From the NCBI GenBank assembly GCA_012845835.1, contig JABAKD010000029.1, positions 12,787,892-12,851,891 on the forward strand: DNA of 64,000 nucleotides. The letters are read 5' to 3'. The position numbers and the translations under genes were made by a program. This stretch comes from Undaria pinnatifida. Lineage: Eukaryota > Sar > Phaeophyceae > Laminariales > Alariaceae. Numbering within the stretch: position 1 is the stretch's first letter; every line of letters begins with the position of its first letter. This document shows positions 22,411 to 34,063 of this stretch, piece after piece. Under the pieces are notes generated by a model. The model had not been told where the DNA came from and ran no database searches. It saw only the letters and a program-made list of their open reading frames with translations.

Positions 22411-24199
22411 AATGTCAAATAATGTATTGGGCTACAGTACAGGAACCCTGACAAACTAAAAACAAAATCCTAACAATCTAAAAAACAAGAGTGCTTGCCC
22501 AGGCCGAATTTATTTTTTTAGAAAGGGTGTGTTCTGCACTATATTCAGTACGACGGCTTCCGGACATGCTTCGCTGTATTTTTTTTTGCTCGAGAAAGTT
22601 CTACACCAGATTCAGATACCAGCGAAGATCGGATTTTTTTGCTTCTGTAAATATCGTATTCGAGAAGAGGTCCTTCTACACTGCGTTCAGTACTACGGCT
22701 CCTGAGAGTCATTCTTGGATTCTAGGGGTATTTGAGCCAGCCCTGTGGCCACCGACTATCATGGATCGCGGCGATGATGAAATTGACGTGATAACAGCAG
22801 CAACAACCTTGTCTACGCTGCTGCAACCAACACCGCCCAGAGCGACGCCGAGGGATCATCCGCGGATAGACTCATGCTGCGGCTAGTCGGTCAAGCGAGG
22901 ATTCGCATCGACCACGATAGCGGCAGTCGACCGAATACCGGCGGAACCGTCTACACCGCTAGAGACAAGCTCCTTTCGTACAACATACTAACTGGCATTG
23001 TTCGGCGGGAAAGGGGTACTCCGGCAGCCGCAGCTTCCCCCTTTCGGTGATGCTTCCTCCAGACTTGCCGCCACCCATGCATGTAAGACGAGACCACTCA
23101 GAATCGTTGTTACGCAAATGTGCTTGCCTTCTTGCTTCGTGTTGCCCCCGTGCAGAGAGGACGCCATTGCCTTATATGTGCAAGACACGCGTGTTATTTC
23201 CACAAGGGTTCGCGACGAGGACATGAGAAACTGTTACGCAGACGAGGTGATAGGAGATACTGCAAACGCGAAATTGTGTCATAGCTGCCCGTACAAGATA
23301 TGTGTGAGAGTATGACTAGGGGTCGAGTTGTCGGGTGGTCCCTGTTTTTTTTCACTCTAGAGAGATTGGGACGGTGTTCAGACGCTACCTCAGGTTTCCA
23401 ATATCCTGACGCCGTCAGCCGTCTGACCGTTTTCATTATTGCCCCGACGCTGCCTACTCTCCGGCTGAATAATAGCGTCCGTTTGGGGCTGTACGGGACG
23501 TGGTTTGTGTTGTCCTTGTCGTTGTCTACGCGAACGTCATCCTCATGTTGTGGCGACTTGTTATTTTTCTTTGCTTGAGCCTCCCCTTTTCTCAACTTCT
23601 CATTGTGTCTCGATTGGTGATTTTGCTTCGCTTGCCCCCCCGGTTGGCGTATCCGCGCTTGTCGATGTATAGGTAGGCATGCACTCGCATTTGTATCGTT
23701 CCTATATCTGTCGGATAAACCAAAGTCTTGATAAAACAAACATCGCGCAGTATTTTCCTTGTTACAAATTGGTTCGAGGCTGTAAACTACACGTTTTGTT
23801 TCAAGTGTACTACTGCATCAGGAGAGCTAATGTTGTACATTTAACGTATGCGCGTAAAATGTTTCGATTTATGTACGGACAGCGATTCCCCGCACCTGAC
23901 ACCCTCGGGTGCGACTTATGGTTTCTTCCTTTTACTTACTTGTTTTCCTGGATACTGTTCCGGAGTCTTTCGTGCCTCTTTCTTGTGGCAGTATTTGATA
24001 AGAACGACGAGCGACAACAAAACCAACAACAAAAAATCCAGCAAAGACACCACCATCTCCACCGGCAACAACGTTGTCAGTGAGATGCCACACGTTGTAT
24101 CGTTACAAAGGTATATTATAGTATTAATAGGGTATAGATAACTCTAGATGTATCCGGATGTTGTACACTCGAGTATGACCAAGATAATTTTCGGGCTAT
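22411..24199. other. gene-poor region with a small dispersed repeat
   Basis: TTCAGTACKACGGCTYC-like motifs at about 22545 and 22688 resemble 16388. Open frames 22491-22886 (+) and 23194-23739 (minus) lack recognisable motifs and I do not call them. Confidence 0.35.
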
Positions 24200-24288
24200 T
24201 TAACCCCTTTAGAGCCCCCGAATCCCTCCCCATACTGTATCCAACCAATATTGTCCCCAAAACGGGTTTCCAGTTGTAAAGGGGTTAA
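24200..24288. mobile_element. TTAA-flanked MITE, copy 1
   Basis: TTAA then CCCCTTTAGAGCCCCC at the left, and CCAGTTGTAAAGGGG then TTAA at the right. Terminal inverted repeats CCCCTTTA plus TTAA target sites are the pattern of piggyBac-type non-autonomous elements (inference). Confidence 0.65.
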
Positions 24289-24670
24289 TAGTACCCGGGT
24301 CCCCGTAGGACGTGCCCCCACTATAGACACCGTAAATACCGGAATATTTTATCAGGAGAAGAAGAGCGTCAATGGGGACTGCTCTATTGCATACGGCTTC
24401 GAGGCGTGTTTGCGTCGCCCAAGGCTCCTGAATTTCGACGGAACGGCCAAGGCGGAGGAAGAGATTTTGAGTAAAACCTCAGGACATTGAAGCTACCATG
24501 CCGGTACGTGTCGGGCTAGAGACTCTGAGGGTGAACCAATGTTGCTTCAACAAAGGAAGATTGGTGCCCGCGATGATGGTGAATTTCCCAACATGTGCGT
24601 AGCGATGAATGTTCTTGTAAAGACGTGTTGTGGTGCGAAGTGTGGTATTATTTCGCCTATTGAATCGTGG

Positions 24671-25102
24671 TGTTTCGTCACAGAAGCTACCTGTGGCGGT
24701 TTGTCTCTTGCTTGTCTGTTCTATGGTAAGCGAGTTGTCTAAGACTGTCGACTCCGAGTGCACATGAGTATGACATTGGAAGAACCTTCCGCCGTAAAAG
24801 CTAGGGTACGTTGCGCTGCTACTTGGGATGAAAGCAGCAACGGTCATGCCATTTTCTCAGGCGTCTTGCAGACACCCACGTAGGGGTGTTTCGTCACAGA
24901 AGCTACCTGTGGCGGTTTGTCTCTTGCTTGCCTGTTCTATGGTAAGCGAGTTGTCTAAGACTGTCGACTCCGAGTGCACATGAGTATGACATTGGAAGAA
25001 CCTTCCGCCGTAAAAGCTAGGGTACGTTGCGCTGCTACTTGGGATGAAAGCAGCAACGGTCATGCCATTTTCTCAGGCGTCTTGCAGACACCCACGGAGG
25101 GA
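24671..25102. repeat. 216-bp tandem duplication, nearly identical copies
   Basis: TGTTTCGTCACAGAAGCTACC starts at 24671 and again at 24887. The two copies match over about 212 bp with about one difference seen (TTGTCTG versus TTGCCTG). On the minus strand both copies encode the same stretch beginning MTVAAFIPSSSATYPSFYGG, which then diverges. No family recognised. Confidence 0.85.
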
Positions 25103-26261
25103 GAAGCATGACGTACACGAACCAAACGACTCCGCCCCGGGGGTTTGGGATTTCCAGCGAAGTTGATGCGTGTTGTGTGGGTTGCTTGTTGCCCCGGTTG
25201 GCCCCTCCAGAAAGGCACCCTCTTCTTTTGCGACAAAGTACTTGGAATTTGCACCGGATAAGTTTTGGCAGTGGCGAATGATCAAATCCCCGCCGCCGTC
25301 GCCTCTTTTATGTCCTTGTCCCATATAGTGTCGTTTCCCCCTTTTGCGTCGCTCGCCCCATTACATCTTTCCCCTGTCCCATGGCAGCGTGAGCATCGAC
25401 TTCGAGGCGGGGGATCAACGAACCCATGAGTCTCACCGTCGTCGCGTGCAATGACAGTTCGTCGCCTGTGAAGTCCATGCACATAGAAATCGTGCAGGTA
25501 TGCACGTGATGCTATCTCGGAAACCCAAACGCGTCCGTTCGCGCCCATTGCGTTGCCGGGATCACATCTGGGCGAGAAGGCACAACGTCCGGGGGGGGGG
25601 CATGGGGTCAGCACGGGAGAACCGCCACTGCAATCGAAAACACAGCGTAGTTTCATCTGTAGGAGCTGCCGGTCGCTGGAACTGGAACTCGCTACGAGAC
25701 CTCGAACCTTAATGGCTGCTTGATTACCTCCACCAACAGGCATGATCGAGGTCAGGCGTAAGGCTCGAGACCTATGTGCATCAACTCCCCAGATATATGT
25801 ATGCTCCTCCGTGTGCAGGCCGGGACACCGACGGGAGCTAACCCGGTTAGGTTGCTGTTTGTGGAGGCGATGCCGTACACTGTCACGGTCGGGGGGGGGG
25901 GGGGAGTCAGGCCCATGGTGTATGTGTTACGACGGTCTCATGCGGTCATGACCAAGAACAGAGGATGTCAGTCCTTGTCAAGTAAGAGATGGTTGAATTA
26001 TATGCAATCTGGAATAAGTGCAATCCCTACCGTAGCATCCGCCCGGGTTCCTGAAGTGGAGACCTATACGTGTGCTATGATACGGGGATGACTTCTTGCT
26101 CGAACGAATCTGGCTGACAAATCTCCCACAATATCGATGGGATTCCTGATGAGCCTACCCTCCCGATATCGCAAGAGATTCCTTTTGTATTCTACAAAGT
26201 ATTGGTTGGCATGCACATATGGTAGGGCCCCTAGGATTGTTCATCGGCTCGACCCATGCTA
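25103..26261. other. no supported gene
   Basis: Minus-strand open frames 25073-25324 and 25282-25743 are GC-rich but have no recognisable domain. They might be exons of an unidentified minus-strand gene running into the 216-bp duplication. A G run lies at about 25890-25904. Confidence 0.3.
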
Positions 26262-26314
26262 CGATAGAGGTGTACCCTTTTTCGGCTTTTTTTGTTTCCG
26301 AATGACGGAACTCC

Positions 26315-26405
26315 TTAACGCCTTTACAACTGGAAACCCTTTAGGAGGACAAAACTTTACTTGAAGCTAGTACAGGGAGGGATTTGGGGGCTCTAAAGGG
26401 GTCAA
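26315..26405. mobile_element. TTAA-flanked MITE, copy 2 (reverse)
   Basis: TTAACGCCTTTACAACTGGAAACCC at the left and GGGATTTGGGGGCTCTAAAGGGGTCAA at the right; inverted relative to copy 1. Confidence 0.6.
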
Positions 26406-26943
26406 ACAAAAAAAATCGTCGGAATTTTTATTCAAAAAAAAGTCATTACTGTTGTTGTATACCTAGGCCGCGTTTTTTTGTTCATCCGCGATAAAGCAGT
26501 TTTTGTTTTTTTCTAAATCAGAGTTTGGGTTAAGAAGGGCGTGTCTTAAGGTCTCAAGCTCTCAAAGTGAGGGAACCTCAGAAAAAAGAGTGGTGCATCT
26601 CCATCGTAGCACGCGGCGCTCCCAGATGAATTTCTAAGGCGAAAAAAGCACTGGTTGAGATATAGGCATGCTGTTTATAGACCTCCTCGAGGGATGAGCT
26701 AAGTCTCGGGGGGGGGGGAGGTACGCCCCTACAGTACCATAGCATGGCTCACCACCTAAAATACATAGTTCCATTCATGTTTTTGTTTTCAGACGCGCGC
26801 ACTACGATGTAGTGTCAAGGTATACCTTTTTTTGGCAGCGGTATTTTCTGAACGGCGTGACGGGGCTCATCAACCTATTGATAGTATTAATGAAATCGTC
26901 GCAAGGCCACGGGATCGGTCATTGGGGTTGTTGTTGAGCGATT

Positions 26944-27190
26944 CTGCGACAGCCCGCCCCCAAAATCAGCGGTTTTCTTGATAACGAACGTTTCATGGCT
27001 GCTCGACACAAGGAAGGATACAATTGAAAACAAAGCATCCACACATTTTCTTGTTTGCGAAGGCCTATCGATCGATGACGTCGGGGTGTCGAGGGACACA
27101 GTGTATCTCGGGAGATACGACCGGGAGCTGGTTTTGAAACCGACGATTTCGTTCAAGAGAAATCGGGGGGGCTACCGCAGAACGACTCAC
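26944..27190 (+). repeat. dispersed repeat family B, + copy
   Basis: Shares GATTCTGCGACAGCCCGC, AACGAACGTTTCATGGCT, CTCGACAC and GGGAGATACGACCGGGAGCT blocks with the reverse strand of 51690-51965. The peptide read (SWLLDTRKDTIENK...) is only loosely conserved between the copies. Confidence 0.65.
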
Positions 27191-27839
27191 TTTCGTTTTT
27201 CTCCAGATGAGGTTTTACCACAGAGGGGTATAATATTAGTATACTATAAACAGTATAGACCTCCTCAAGTGAGGAGCCTTACAGAAAAAAGATACACCTC
27301 TTTTACGGCAGCATTATGCTGTCTTTACGGTTGTATTTGATGTGTATACGCCTATCTTGCTGCGGGACTTTTTCGTCCAAAAAAAAACGCCTTCGTAGGG
27401 TTTCTCAAATGCCGTTTTTTTCGGTGAAGTGCTCATGGAGCCCCTTTTGTTAGGAACCTACTGTGAGTAGCAACAGCTAGGTTTAGTGGGTCGCCCATAT
27501 CGCAACATGTCTACAGTATCTACCTCACCTCCACACTGGCCTACAGTAGTGGTCCCTATATAGTGCCGGTTGCCCTCTATGGTGCCGGTTGTCCGCTTTA
27601 GTGCCTGTGCAATTGCTTGGCACTGATGGGTACAGCGAGTAATGCCAGCATGCGGAGTAGTGCCGGTTGCCGCTGTAGTGCCGGTGTTTCTAGCTGGCAC
27701 ACACCGGCACTGTAGAGGGACCACGGCTGTATCGTACAGCACGCAAGATGGCACGCACCTGGGGCGTACCACAATAAAGGTGTACCTTTTATTGTTTCTG
27801 TGGTTCCTCGCTTGAAGAGCTCTACGTACCTCAACAACA

Positions 27840-28375
27840 AAAAAAAAATGTTAGTAACAAAACGTACAACTTTATGAACAGACGCATGGCCTAAGTTTAC
27901 AATAACATTCCTAATTTCAAAACAAGAACGACAATCATTCCAATCACTTTGGGTCAATAGGTTTAGGAGCCCCGTCGTTTAGAAAAGAAAAACCGACAAA
28001 AACAGGTACCTATACCGTGGCACGAATCCCCTCACACATTTTTTCAAGGCGACTTGCTCCACAACGGAGATAGTGCAAGCGCCGAGCGATATTCGCCAAT
28101 GAACAGATCCCGACGACACTTTTCCGGAGCGAGCATTTGGGAAGTGTTCGAACGCTTTGTTTTGGCGCAGGCAGGCTCAAAAAGATATCCCCGGTAAACC
28201 GGTAGAGCATGGGTGGTCTCGACGTTTTCCCCGCACGCGATTCCATCCTGGTCGTTGAAACCCCGACGTGTTTCGTGCCGGCATTATAGGAATGCGAGGG
28301 CCTATACCATATGGCCATACCACTACGGCTAGATGCATGAAATGAGTACACCCCCCGCCCGCCCCCCCTCCTCCC
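27840..28375 (+). repeat. dispersed repeat family A, long copy
   Basis: Parallels 54545-54920: ACAGACGCATGGCC, then AGCCCCGTCRTT, TATACCGTGGCACG, CTGGTCGTTGAAAACCCGACGTG, GATGCGAGGGYCTAT, ACTACGGCTA and GAGTACACCC. About 200 bp (28025-28240) is extra here. The 3' end runs into a C-rich tract directly before a candidate exon. Confidence 0.65.
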
Positions 28376-28400
28376 TCAACACATCGTCCCTACTTTCCAG

Positions 28401-28682
28401 CGAAACTCGTTGGAGGCGTACGAGAAACTGTTCGGCAACTCTAGCTACAGGTATGAAGCGGTGGCGCAAAACGTTGTGGAAGTGCTCGAGCGGCGTCTCA
28501 TGCATCTCACCGGAACTAACGTGTGCGACGACGTTCCAGCCGGCAATGTCGTTTTTGGGGACAGCTACTCCTCAGCAGCAGGGGCTAGCCGGAGGAGCCT
28601 GCGTGCCAGTTCTCAGTTTCAGCGTGACGTCCTTCACACCGCTCGTCTTGAGGTGTCTACCGGGGCGTTTGGACTTTTGTGA
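28401..28682 (+). CDS. candidate isolated 3' exon of an unknown gene
   Basis: A C-rich tract and TACTTTCCAG immediately precede an open frame, phase 0 from 28401. It reads RNSLEAYEKLFGNSSYRYEA, then VVEVLERRLMHLTGTNVCDD, and ends GAFGLL plus TGA (28680-28682). Composition (GC-rich, few rare residues, helix-forming start) looks coding, unlike its surroundings. I find no upstream exon. It could be a gene fragment, a host exon captured with the repeat, or chance. No family recognised. Confidence 0.3.
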   Translation, partial: RNSLEAYEKLFGNSSYRYEAVAQNVVEVLERRLMHLTGTNVCDDVPAGNVVFGDSYSSAAGASRRSLRASSQFQRDVLHTARLEVSTGAFGLL

Positions 28683-28689
28683 ACGTCTG

Positions 28690-29924
28690 AATCATGTTGG
28701 CTGCCCGGAGACCGATTTATACCTGGCGTAGGTTAGCTCCTTCAGAAACCCACAGGCGTTTGGGGGACGAAGCACTTAGACCAATAGTGGGGATCTTTGT
28801 CGGTGGAAAAGCGGTTATGGAATTACATGGTGAGTGGGGTTTCTGGCAGCAGAGTGTTGCGGCAGAGCAAGACAACTGAGAATCATATTCCGCCGCCAGA
28901 GTATCCCTACTACGCCATTTTCCATTGGGCGCCCTACGATGAAGTACTTTTTGGGGGGGGTATTTCAGTTGTGGATTGACGGTAACGTCTTAGTTGAGGG
29001 TATGATCTTAGCTGACTGTGACGTCTTAGTTGCATGTAACATTTTAGCTTTAAAGGGAGCTCTCTGGCCCAGACAAAGTTTTTCATCACCTCGAACTGAC
29101 CAGATTTCAGGCGCGGGGGGCCAAAGAAGAATGAGCTTGGGGGGGTGCGCGCCAGATATCACGTGAAATGTACGGCCAGCTTCACTGGAGGAGGGGGGGC
29201 GGTAATGTAGACAAGCTGGGCGTTGGTGATTCAGATGCGCGCCGCTGTGAAAATCCGCCGCGTCTCGCGTACGACCCCGCAGTTTTTGTTTTTGTTTTAA
29301 GTGTTTGCCATTCTACGTTCTGTCGGGCAAGCCTGGACCCAGGAGTAGGAGGGCGACTACCGATGGATGGAGTGTATGTTCCTACACGGCGGCGCGAGAG
29401 GTTGGGCGGGGGTTGGGGCCTGGGTGCGGCTGGAGGCGAACAAGCGTTGATTGGCAGGCGTTTTCGGAGGGGGTTGGTTTTCGATTTAAACCCTGTTACT
29501 ACGGTAAAAAATGCGTCACACTAAATAGAAGTAATGTGTCCCCGATTGGGTATGGTTCTAAGGGGTCAAGATGTTGGTCGGTGCTAAAATATCATTTCTA
29601 AAAGGCGAACCTTTGTTCCAGTATTCTATAGAGTGGGTGAATTTGGGGAGACATGAGGGGGGGCACGCCGACAGGATTAGACTTTTTTTTTTTTATAGGT
29701 CACCTATCACGCGACCGCGCCCGAACTGTTCTGCGGTAGAACGGCTCTCGAGCTATAGAAGTGAAAAGTGAAGCTTCTCCAGCCCTAGTTCGACGGCGAT
29801 CTGTGGGATAGCTTTGCCTCCTGCAAAAGCAAAATGGAAGCCTGCGCCAATGTGTTACACAGCACACGGGGATTTGCGAGCCCGAGGTGGCTGCAATGGC
29901 ATTCGTTACAATGGTGCTGCAACA
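28690..29924. other. no supported gene
   Basis: Open frames 28834-29166, 29168-29524 and others overlap in different frames and are Gly-rich from G runs. Nothing recognised. Confidence 0.35.
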
Positions 29925-30017
29925 TAATGCCTTCACAACTGGACTGGAAACCCTTCGTTTTTGAAAAAATACTCGAGGTTAGTATAGGGAGGGATTTGGG
30001 GACTCTGAAGGGTCTTA
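29925..30017. mobile_element. TTAA-flanked MITE, copy 3 (reverse, diverged)
   Basis: ATGCCTTCACAACTGG...GGGATTTGGGGACTCTGAAGGGTCTTAA, same order as copy 2, with a short internal duplication (ACTGGACTGGAAACCC). Confidence 0.5.
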
Positions 30018-30204
30018 AGCGGTTTCCCGCGACGCATTCCCGATCATTTTTTTATCTGAATCACATCATCAATCGAGGTGAACTGTATTGTGCACGAAGT
30101 GTGTTGTGTCCGGAAGGCGTTTTTCCCAATTCGTCATACCAAGCGGACCTCCTCTTGGCTATTTAATATAGTAGCCCATCCTTTCCATGGTCCCACTCAG
30201 TACC

Positions 30205-30370
30205 TATGATACCATATATATAGAGTCGCAGTCGCCGACCTATATCCTTAATGAGGACACACAACCCGTAATACGCTCGATCGGAGCATCACACACAGCT
30301 TGCAAGGATGAGTTTCGACAAAATATTCGATCTCACTGCTTGAGTGTATTTTTATTTTTGTAATATATAT
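30205..30370 (+). repeat. dispersed repeat family C, + copy
   Basis: GCAGTCGCCGACCTATAT, GTAATACGCTCGATCGGAGCATCACACACAG, CTTGCAAGGATGAGTT and TCGATCTCAC blocks are the reverse complement of 60500-60655. Confidence 0.75.
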
Positions 30371-30489
30371 GTATACTTCTAACTCTCGACACGGAGAAAA
30401 ACGTGCGGTTCATGCTGTGCAACCGACGTGCAAACATTGTAGTGCCCGTGTGCTTGTGTTTGCACCAGGACCAACGCTGCGGTGGGAGA

Positions 30490-30768
30490 CGTCCCTTTTG
30501 GGGGGGGGGGGGGCGGGGGAGGGTTGCGGTGGCTCGGGGTCACTCACGCGAGTGAACCGCCTGTTCCACATGCCGTCAAAATAGGCCTTCGCGTAGTTTC
30601 GACTTTTCGACATGAATCCCCAACACGGGATGGTTAGCTGCGCTGCGCTATAAAAAAAATCGCCTGAAGTGATTTTTGTCAGTGAGGTACAGAGTCGTGA
30701 AAATTGGAGGCAACCCCCTGGAGCTTGATCACAGCTCGATCGACCCACAGGGTACGGTGAGGGGGTCC

Positions 30769-30803
<35 letters not shown>

Positions 30804-30865
30804 AGGCGTTGCAGTGGCTCAGGGTCACTCGCGCGAGTGACCCGCCTGTTCCTTTGCAACAGTCA
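30490..30865. repeat. duplicated G-run plus GAGTGAC palindrome
   Basis: A G run followed by GTTGCRGTGGCTCRGGGTCACTC-CGCGAGTGA-CCGCCTGTTCC occurs at about 30500-30575 and 30779-30855. In the second copy GGGTCACTCGC/GCGAGTGACCC forms a perfect 22-bp palindrome (30822-30843). A looser relative lies near 30985. Confidence 0.7.
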
Positions 30866-33110
30866 CTTGACACAATTGTGGGCACTGTTTTAAGTTTGTT
30901 TGCCTACAAGAATCCGCAATGGAATGGGGAGCTACTACCCTGCGCCGAGAAATCGCCTCAGAGTGTTTTGGTCCGCGAGGCCCAGAGTCACTCGTGCGAG
31001 TGGTACTGAAAATAGGGGTGCCACCCCTACGGTAACCTCAGTCGATGGCACTTGATAAGGGGGAAACGTACACTGTGGAAACCCGTTCTCGCGATCAAAA
31101 TTAAGGCTCGTGCCGTAGTGGGAGCAATATGTGGTCCCCGATTTGTTTCGAAAAGGGAGGGGACTGTGGACAGAACGATGCGTAGATGATGGGGTGGGAT
31201 GGAAAGGGGGACGTAGTGCTCCCCCGTACCGTTCGGTGTTCGGCTTCCAAGCTCCTCGTCGGACACGGTCTTTGGCTCATTCCACTACCAGGCTCAGCGG
31301 TATATCTTCAGTTCGCCGTTTTTTTTTCGGTATACTCCCTTCTCCTCATATCGAGAGTGCCCCGTACCGTACGTCAAAAATGTGCCGTACGAAAACTCCA
31401 TGCCATTTTCCCAGCGGCACCGGGAGAGGGAGAAGGGATTATACCTGTGACCACCGATTGTCCGGTTGGTGGCTGAAGGTGTAACCTCCCGCGAGCGTTG
31501 GGCTGGAAAATACTAAATAAGTGATAAAACTACACTGAAAGAAGCGAGCGCCCCAATACCCTCTGCCACATCCATCATCTTCGTTTTTCGGCGCGTTCCT
31601 CCTCTCGTCGCCGCCAAACGGGCACACCGTGATGCCCAGAACTTTTGTTCAACACGTGCAAGAAAAACAGTACCGGTGTGATCTCCCTCGCAAGGGTTCT
31701 GGTGATATTTTATACGGCAATCGGTTGCACGACGCGTGCTATTGTAGGACCAGCATTTTTTTACCAAACGCTTTTGGGTGCCGTCCTGGCGCGCCCATAC
31801 CTTATCTGTTGGTTGTGCCCATCGCGCGATATTAGTGTCCTTCGCCCTCTATCTCACCTCCAGCCGCAGCATATGATGTGTGCTCCTTCACGAGTGATGC
31901 ATGCTGCTGCACGTAATGCACACAGGGGGGGGGGGGGGATGGAAGGAGCTGGGCGCACGCCAACCACCATTGACACCCAAAAACAGAACGATCACAAAAA
32001 GACACCGCAGCTTTAACTGCTACCCGGTACTGCTGTCGTTGTTTTGCAGCTCTAACTGCCACCTGGTACACTGCTCGTGATTGTACGTAGCTCACCGAAT
32101 CGAACAGACATACGCGACAGCAGGCACGCTCTCGCCGGGCGGACTACCGGTGGATACCTGGTACGTATAGACCACATACTGACTGATGGTTCCGTCAGCG
32201 GTGATGAGATAGAGAATTTCGTCGAAACTCATTTTTTGCACAAGCAAGTTTCCATGGCGCGTGCCAGGGAAGGTGTATCGCCCCGTGAGGGATATATTGG
32301 TCAGCGACACTCCTGGGTTAAATATGCTTCATGATGCTTCTGTCGTACCGGCAAACACGGTACCTGTAACAACTGCCCGTACGCAGTAGGCAGTCAGGGT
32401 TGAACTGGAATTGAACAGCAGGTCGAGTATACCGGCCCTGCTCGCCCTCTCGGCACATTCGACGAGCGATGGATACACACATGTCGACCCCAAAACGGAA
32501 TGAAAACGAAAAATTGCATCACAGCGTAATCGAGGAGAAGGAGAACAAGTCCTGCGTTACGACCCCTGGGTCCAAGCTATGATAAGGCGAAGAAGGGTGA
32601 GGACGAGAGTTACTCGCCAGATACGAGTGCATAAGGGCGTAAGGGCTACTGCTACGTCGGGCAAAAAAAGAAAACACGAAACCGCCACACCGGGAAAAAA
32701 ACATTTCCCGCGCTTTTTAACTTTTTCCTGGAGTTCCACGTCAATACCGTTGGATGTTTATGTAGGGGACAGGAAAAACCGTTGGGGGGTTATCTCCTGC
32801 GCAGGCGCGAACCATAGCACAGACAAGCTCTGACGGGAGAGAGCTCTCCACACAACGAACGAACGGCACTGCGGCGCCAAGGGTTTGCGCAACTCGCAAG
32901 GACCTCGAGCCGGGCCCCGCCGAGATTTGGTGGCGTTATATTGCTTCCTGCGGCAATAGCGCACTCTGCGTGTGTATCGCATGATCAAAAGAAAACAGGA
33001 AAAAAGAACAAGGCCGCGTGTCTCTCGCAGTCTTGCTGCGCCACTGCCACCGCTGCTGCTTCTGCTGTGCTGCGCAGTGAGAAGCAGGGCAACGCAAGTC
33101 AGAGGATCCC
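30866..33110. other. intergenic upstream of the long gene
   Basis: No recognisable gene. 31040-31125 resembles part of the SINE-like tail also seen at 58210-58300. A G run lies at 31926-31939. CCTGGTAC-type motifs occur at about 32055 and 32155. The promoter of the downstream gene should lie at the right end but no element is identifiable. Confidence 0.4.
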
Positions 33111-34063
33111 ATGTGGCGCAGGATCAGGAACAAGGAACCCGTGGTTGCAACACCCGAGGATGCTTCGGCGCTGACGGTGGAAGCGGCGGCGGCAGCAACG
33201 CAGGCCGAGGATGCGACGTTCTCGCACCCGGGAGCATACGGGGCCATGATGCTCCCGCCTAAAGTTGTCAAGGTAGGGTTCTTCGCAGGGCGTAGGAGGC
33301 ACAAGCCCAACAACCTTTGCAACAACAACAGCAGCAGCAACGCTACCACGGATAGCGATGCAGGCACCCGACCTCCTTCACCCTCACAGCAGGAACAGCA
33401 GCAGCAGTTGCCTTGCTCTGGGGGCGATCCTGCGCGCGTGGACAAGCTCCTCTCGGAGGCGAAGGAAGCCAGAGAAGCGGAGGGCTTGCTCCGAGCCGAG
33501 TCTGCAAAGCTCCTGGCGAGGAAGGCTGAACTCGAGCGTGAGATACAGAGACTCCAGAAGGACAAGGAAGACATGACGGAGGCCCACCGCACCCAGCTAG
33601 AGCGCCTCCGGGTCGATCTAGAGGCCGCCTCCAGGGACAGTAAGCTTCGTCTCAAATCAGAGCTCGAAAAAGGTCATGCGAAATCCATGGACAGCTTGAG
33701 GTTGACCCTGCGCTCGGAGACTGAGCATCTCGCCTCGGAAACGAAGCGTCTCCGCGAGGACTTGCTCCGGGCCAGGCAGGCCAGGTCGGTGCCCCCGGCG
33801 GAGAGGGGGAGATCTCTCGGGGAGCGAGAAAGGGGGGTTGATGGTGGTGGCGGTGGTAGCACTGCTGAGACGGGATTGGTTACTCCTATGCCTGGCTTGC
33901 CGGGATTTTGGTCGTCACTTACCAACGCGTTTACGCCCGGAGATTTCCTCGAGGCGGGAGGAGGGCGGGGCGAGGCGGGGGGGGGGGGCGTGCCGCCACC
34001 GGCGCTGCTGGTACTGGCTGCGGTGCCGCTGTTTTGTTTCTACAAGCGCTGGCAAAGACAAAG
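33111..34063 (+). CDS. exon 1: coiled coil plus hydrophobic segment
   Basis: Starts MWRRIRNKEP. Residues about 68-100 are Asn/Ser/Gln-rich, 108-224 are coiled coil (LLSEAKEAREAEGLLRAESA and following), and a Gly-rich linker leads to ALLVLAAVPLFCFY at 298-311, then YKRWQRQ. The donor AAG|GTGAGC leaves two bases that join the first base of exon 2. Without splicing, the next codon is TGA (34065-34067), giving a 318-residue protein with a C-terminal anchor. The 239-codon antisense open frame 32936-33655 is a shadow. Confidence 0.75.

Noticed and set aside
23194-23739. 181-codon minus-strand ORF
   Set aside because: No family motif, no splice context, surrounded by repeats; not enough to call a gene.
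32936-33655. 239-codon minus-strand ORF
   Set aside because: Exact antisense of exon 1; Ser/Arg/Leu-rich composition is the mirror of GC-rich Glu/Ala coding sequence.
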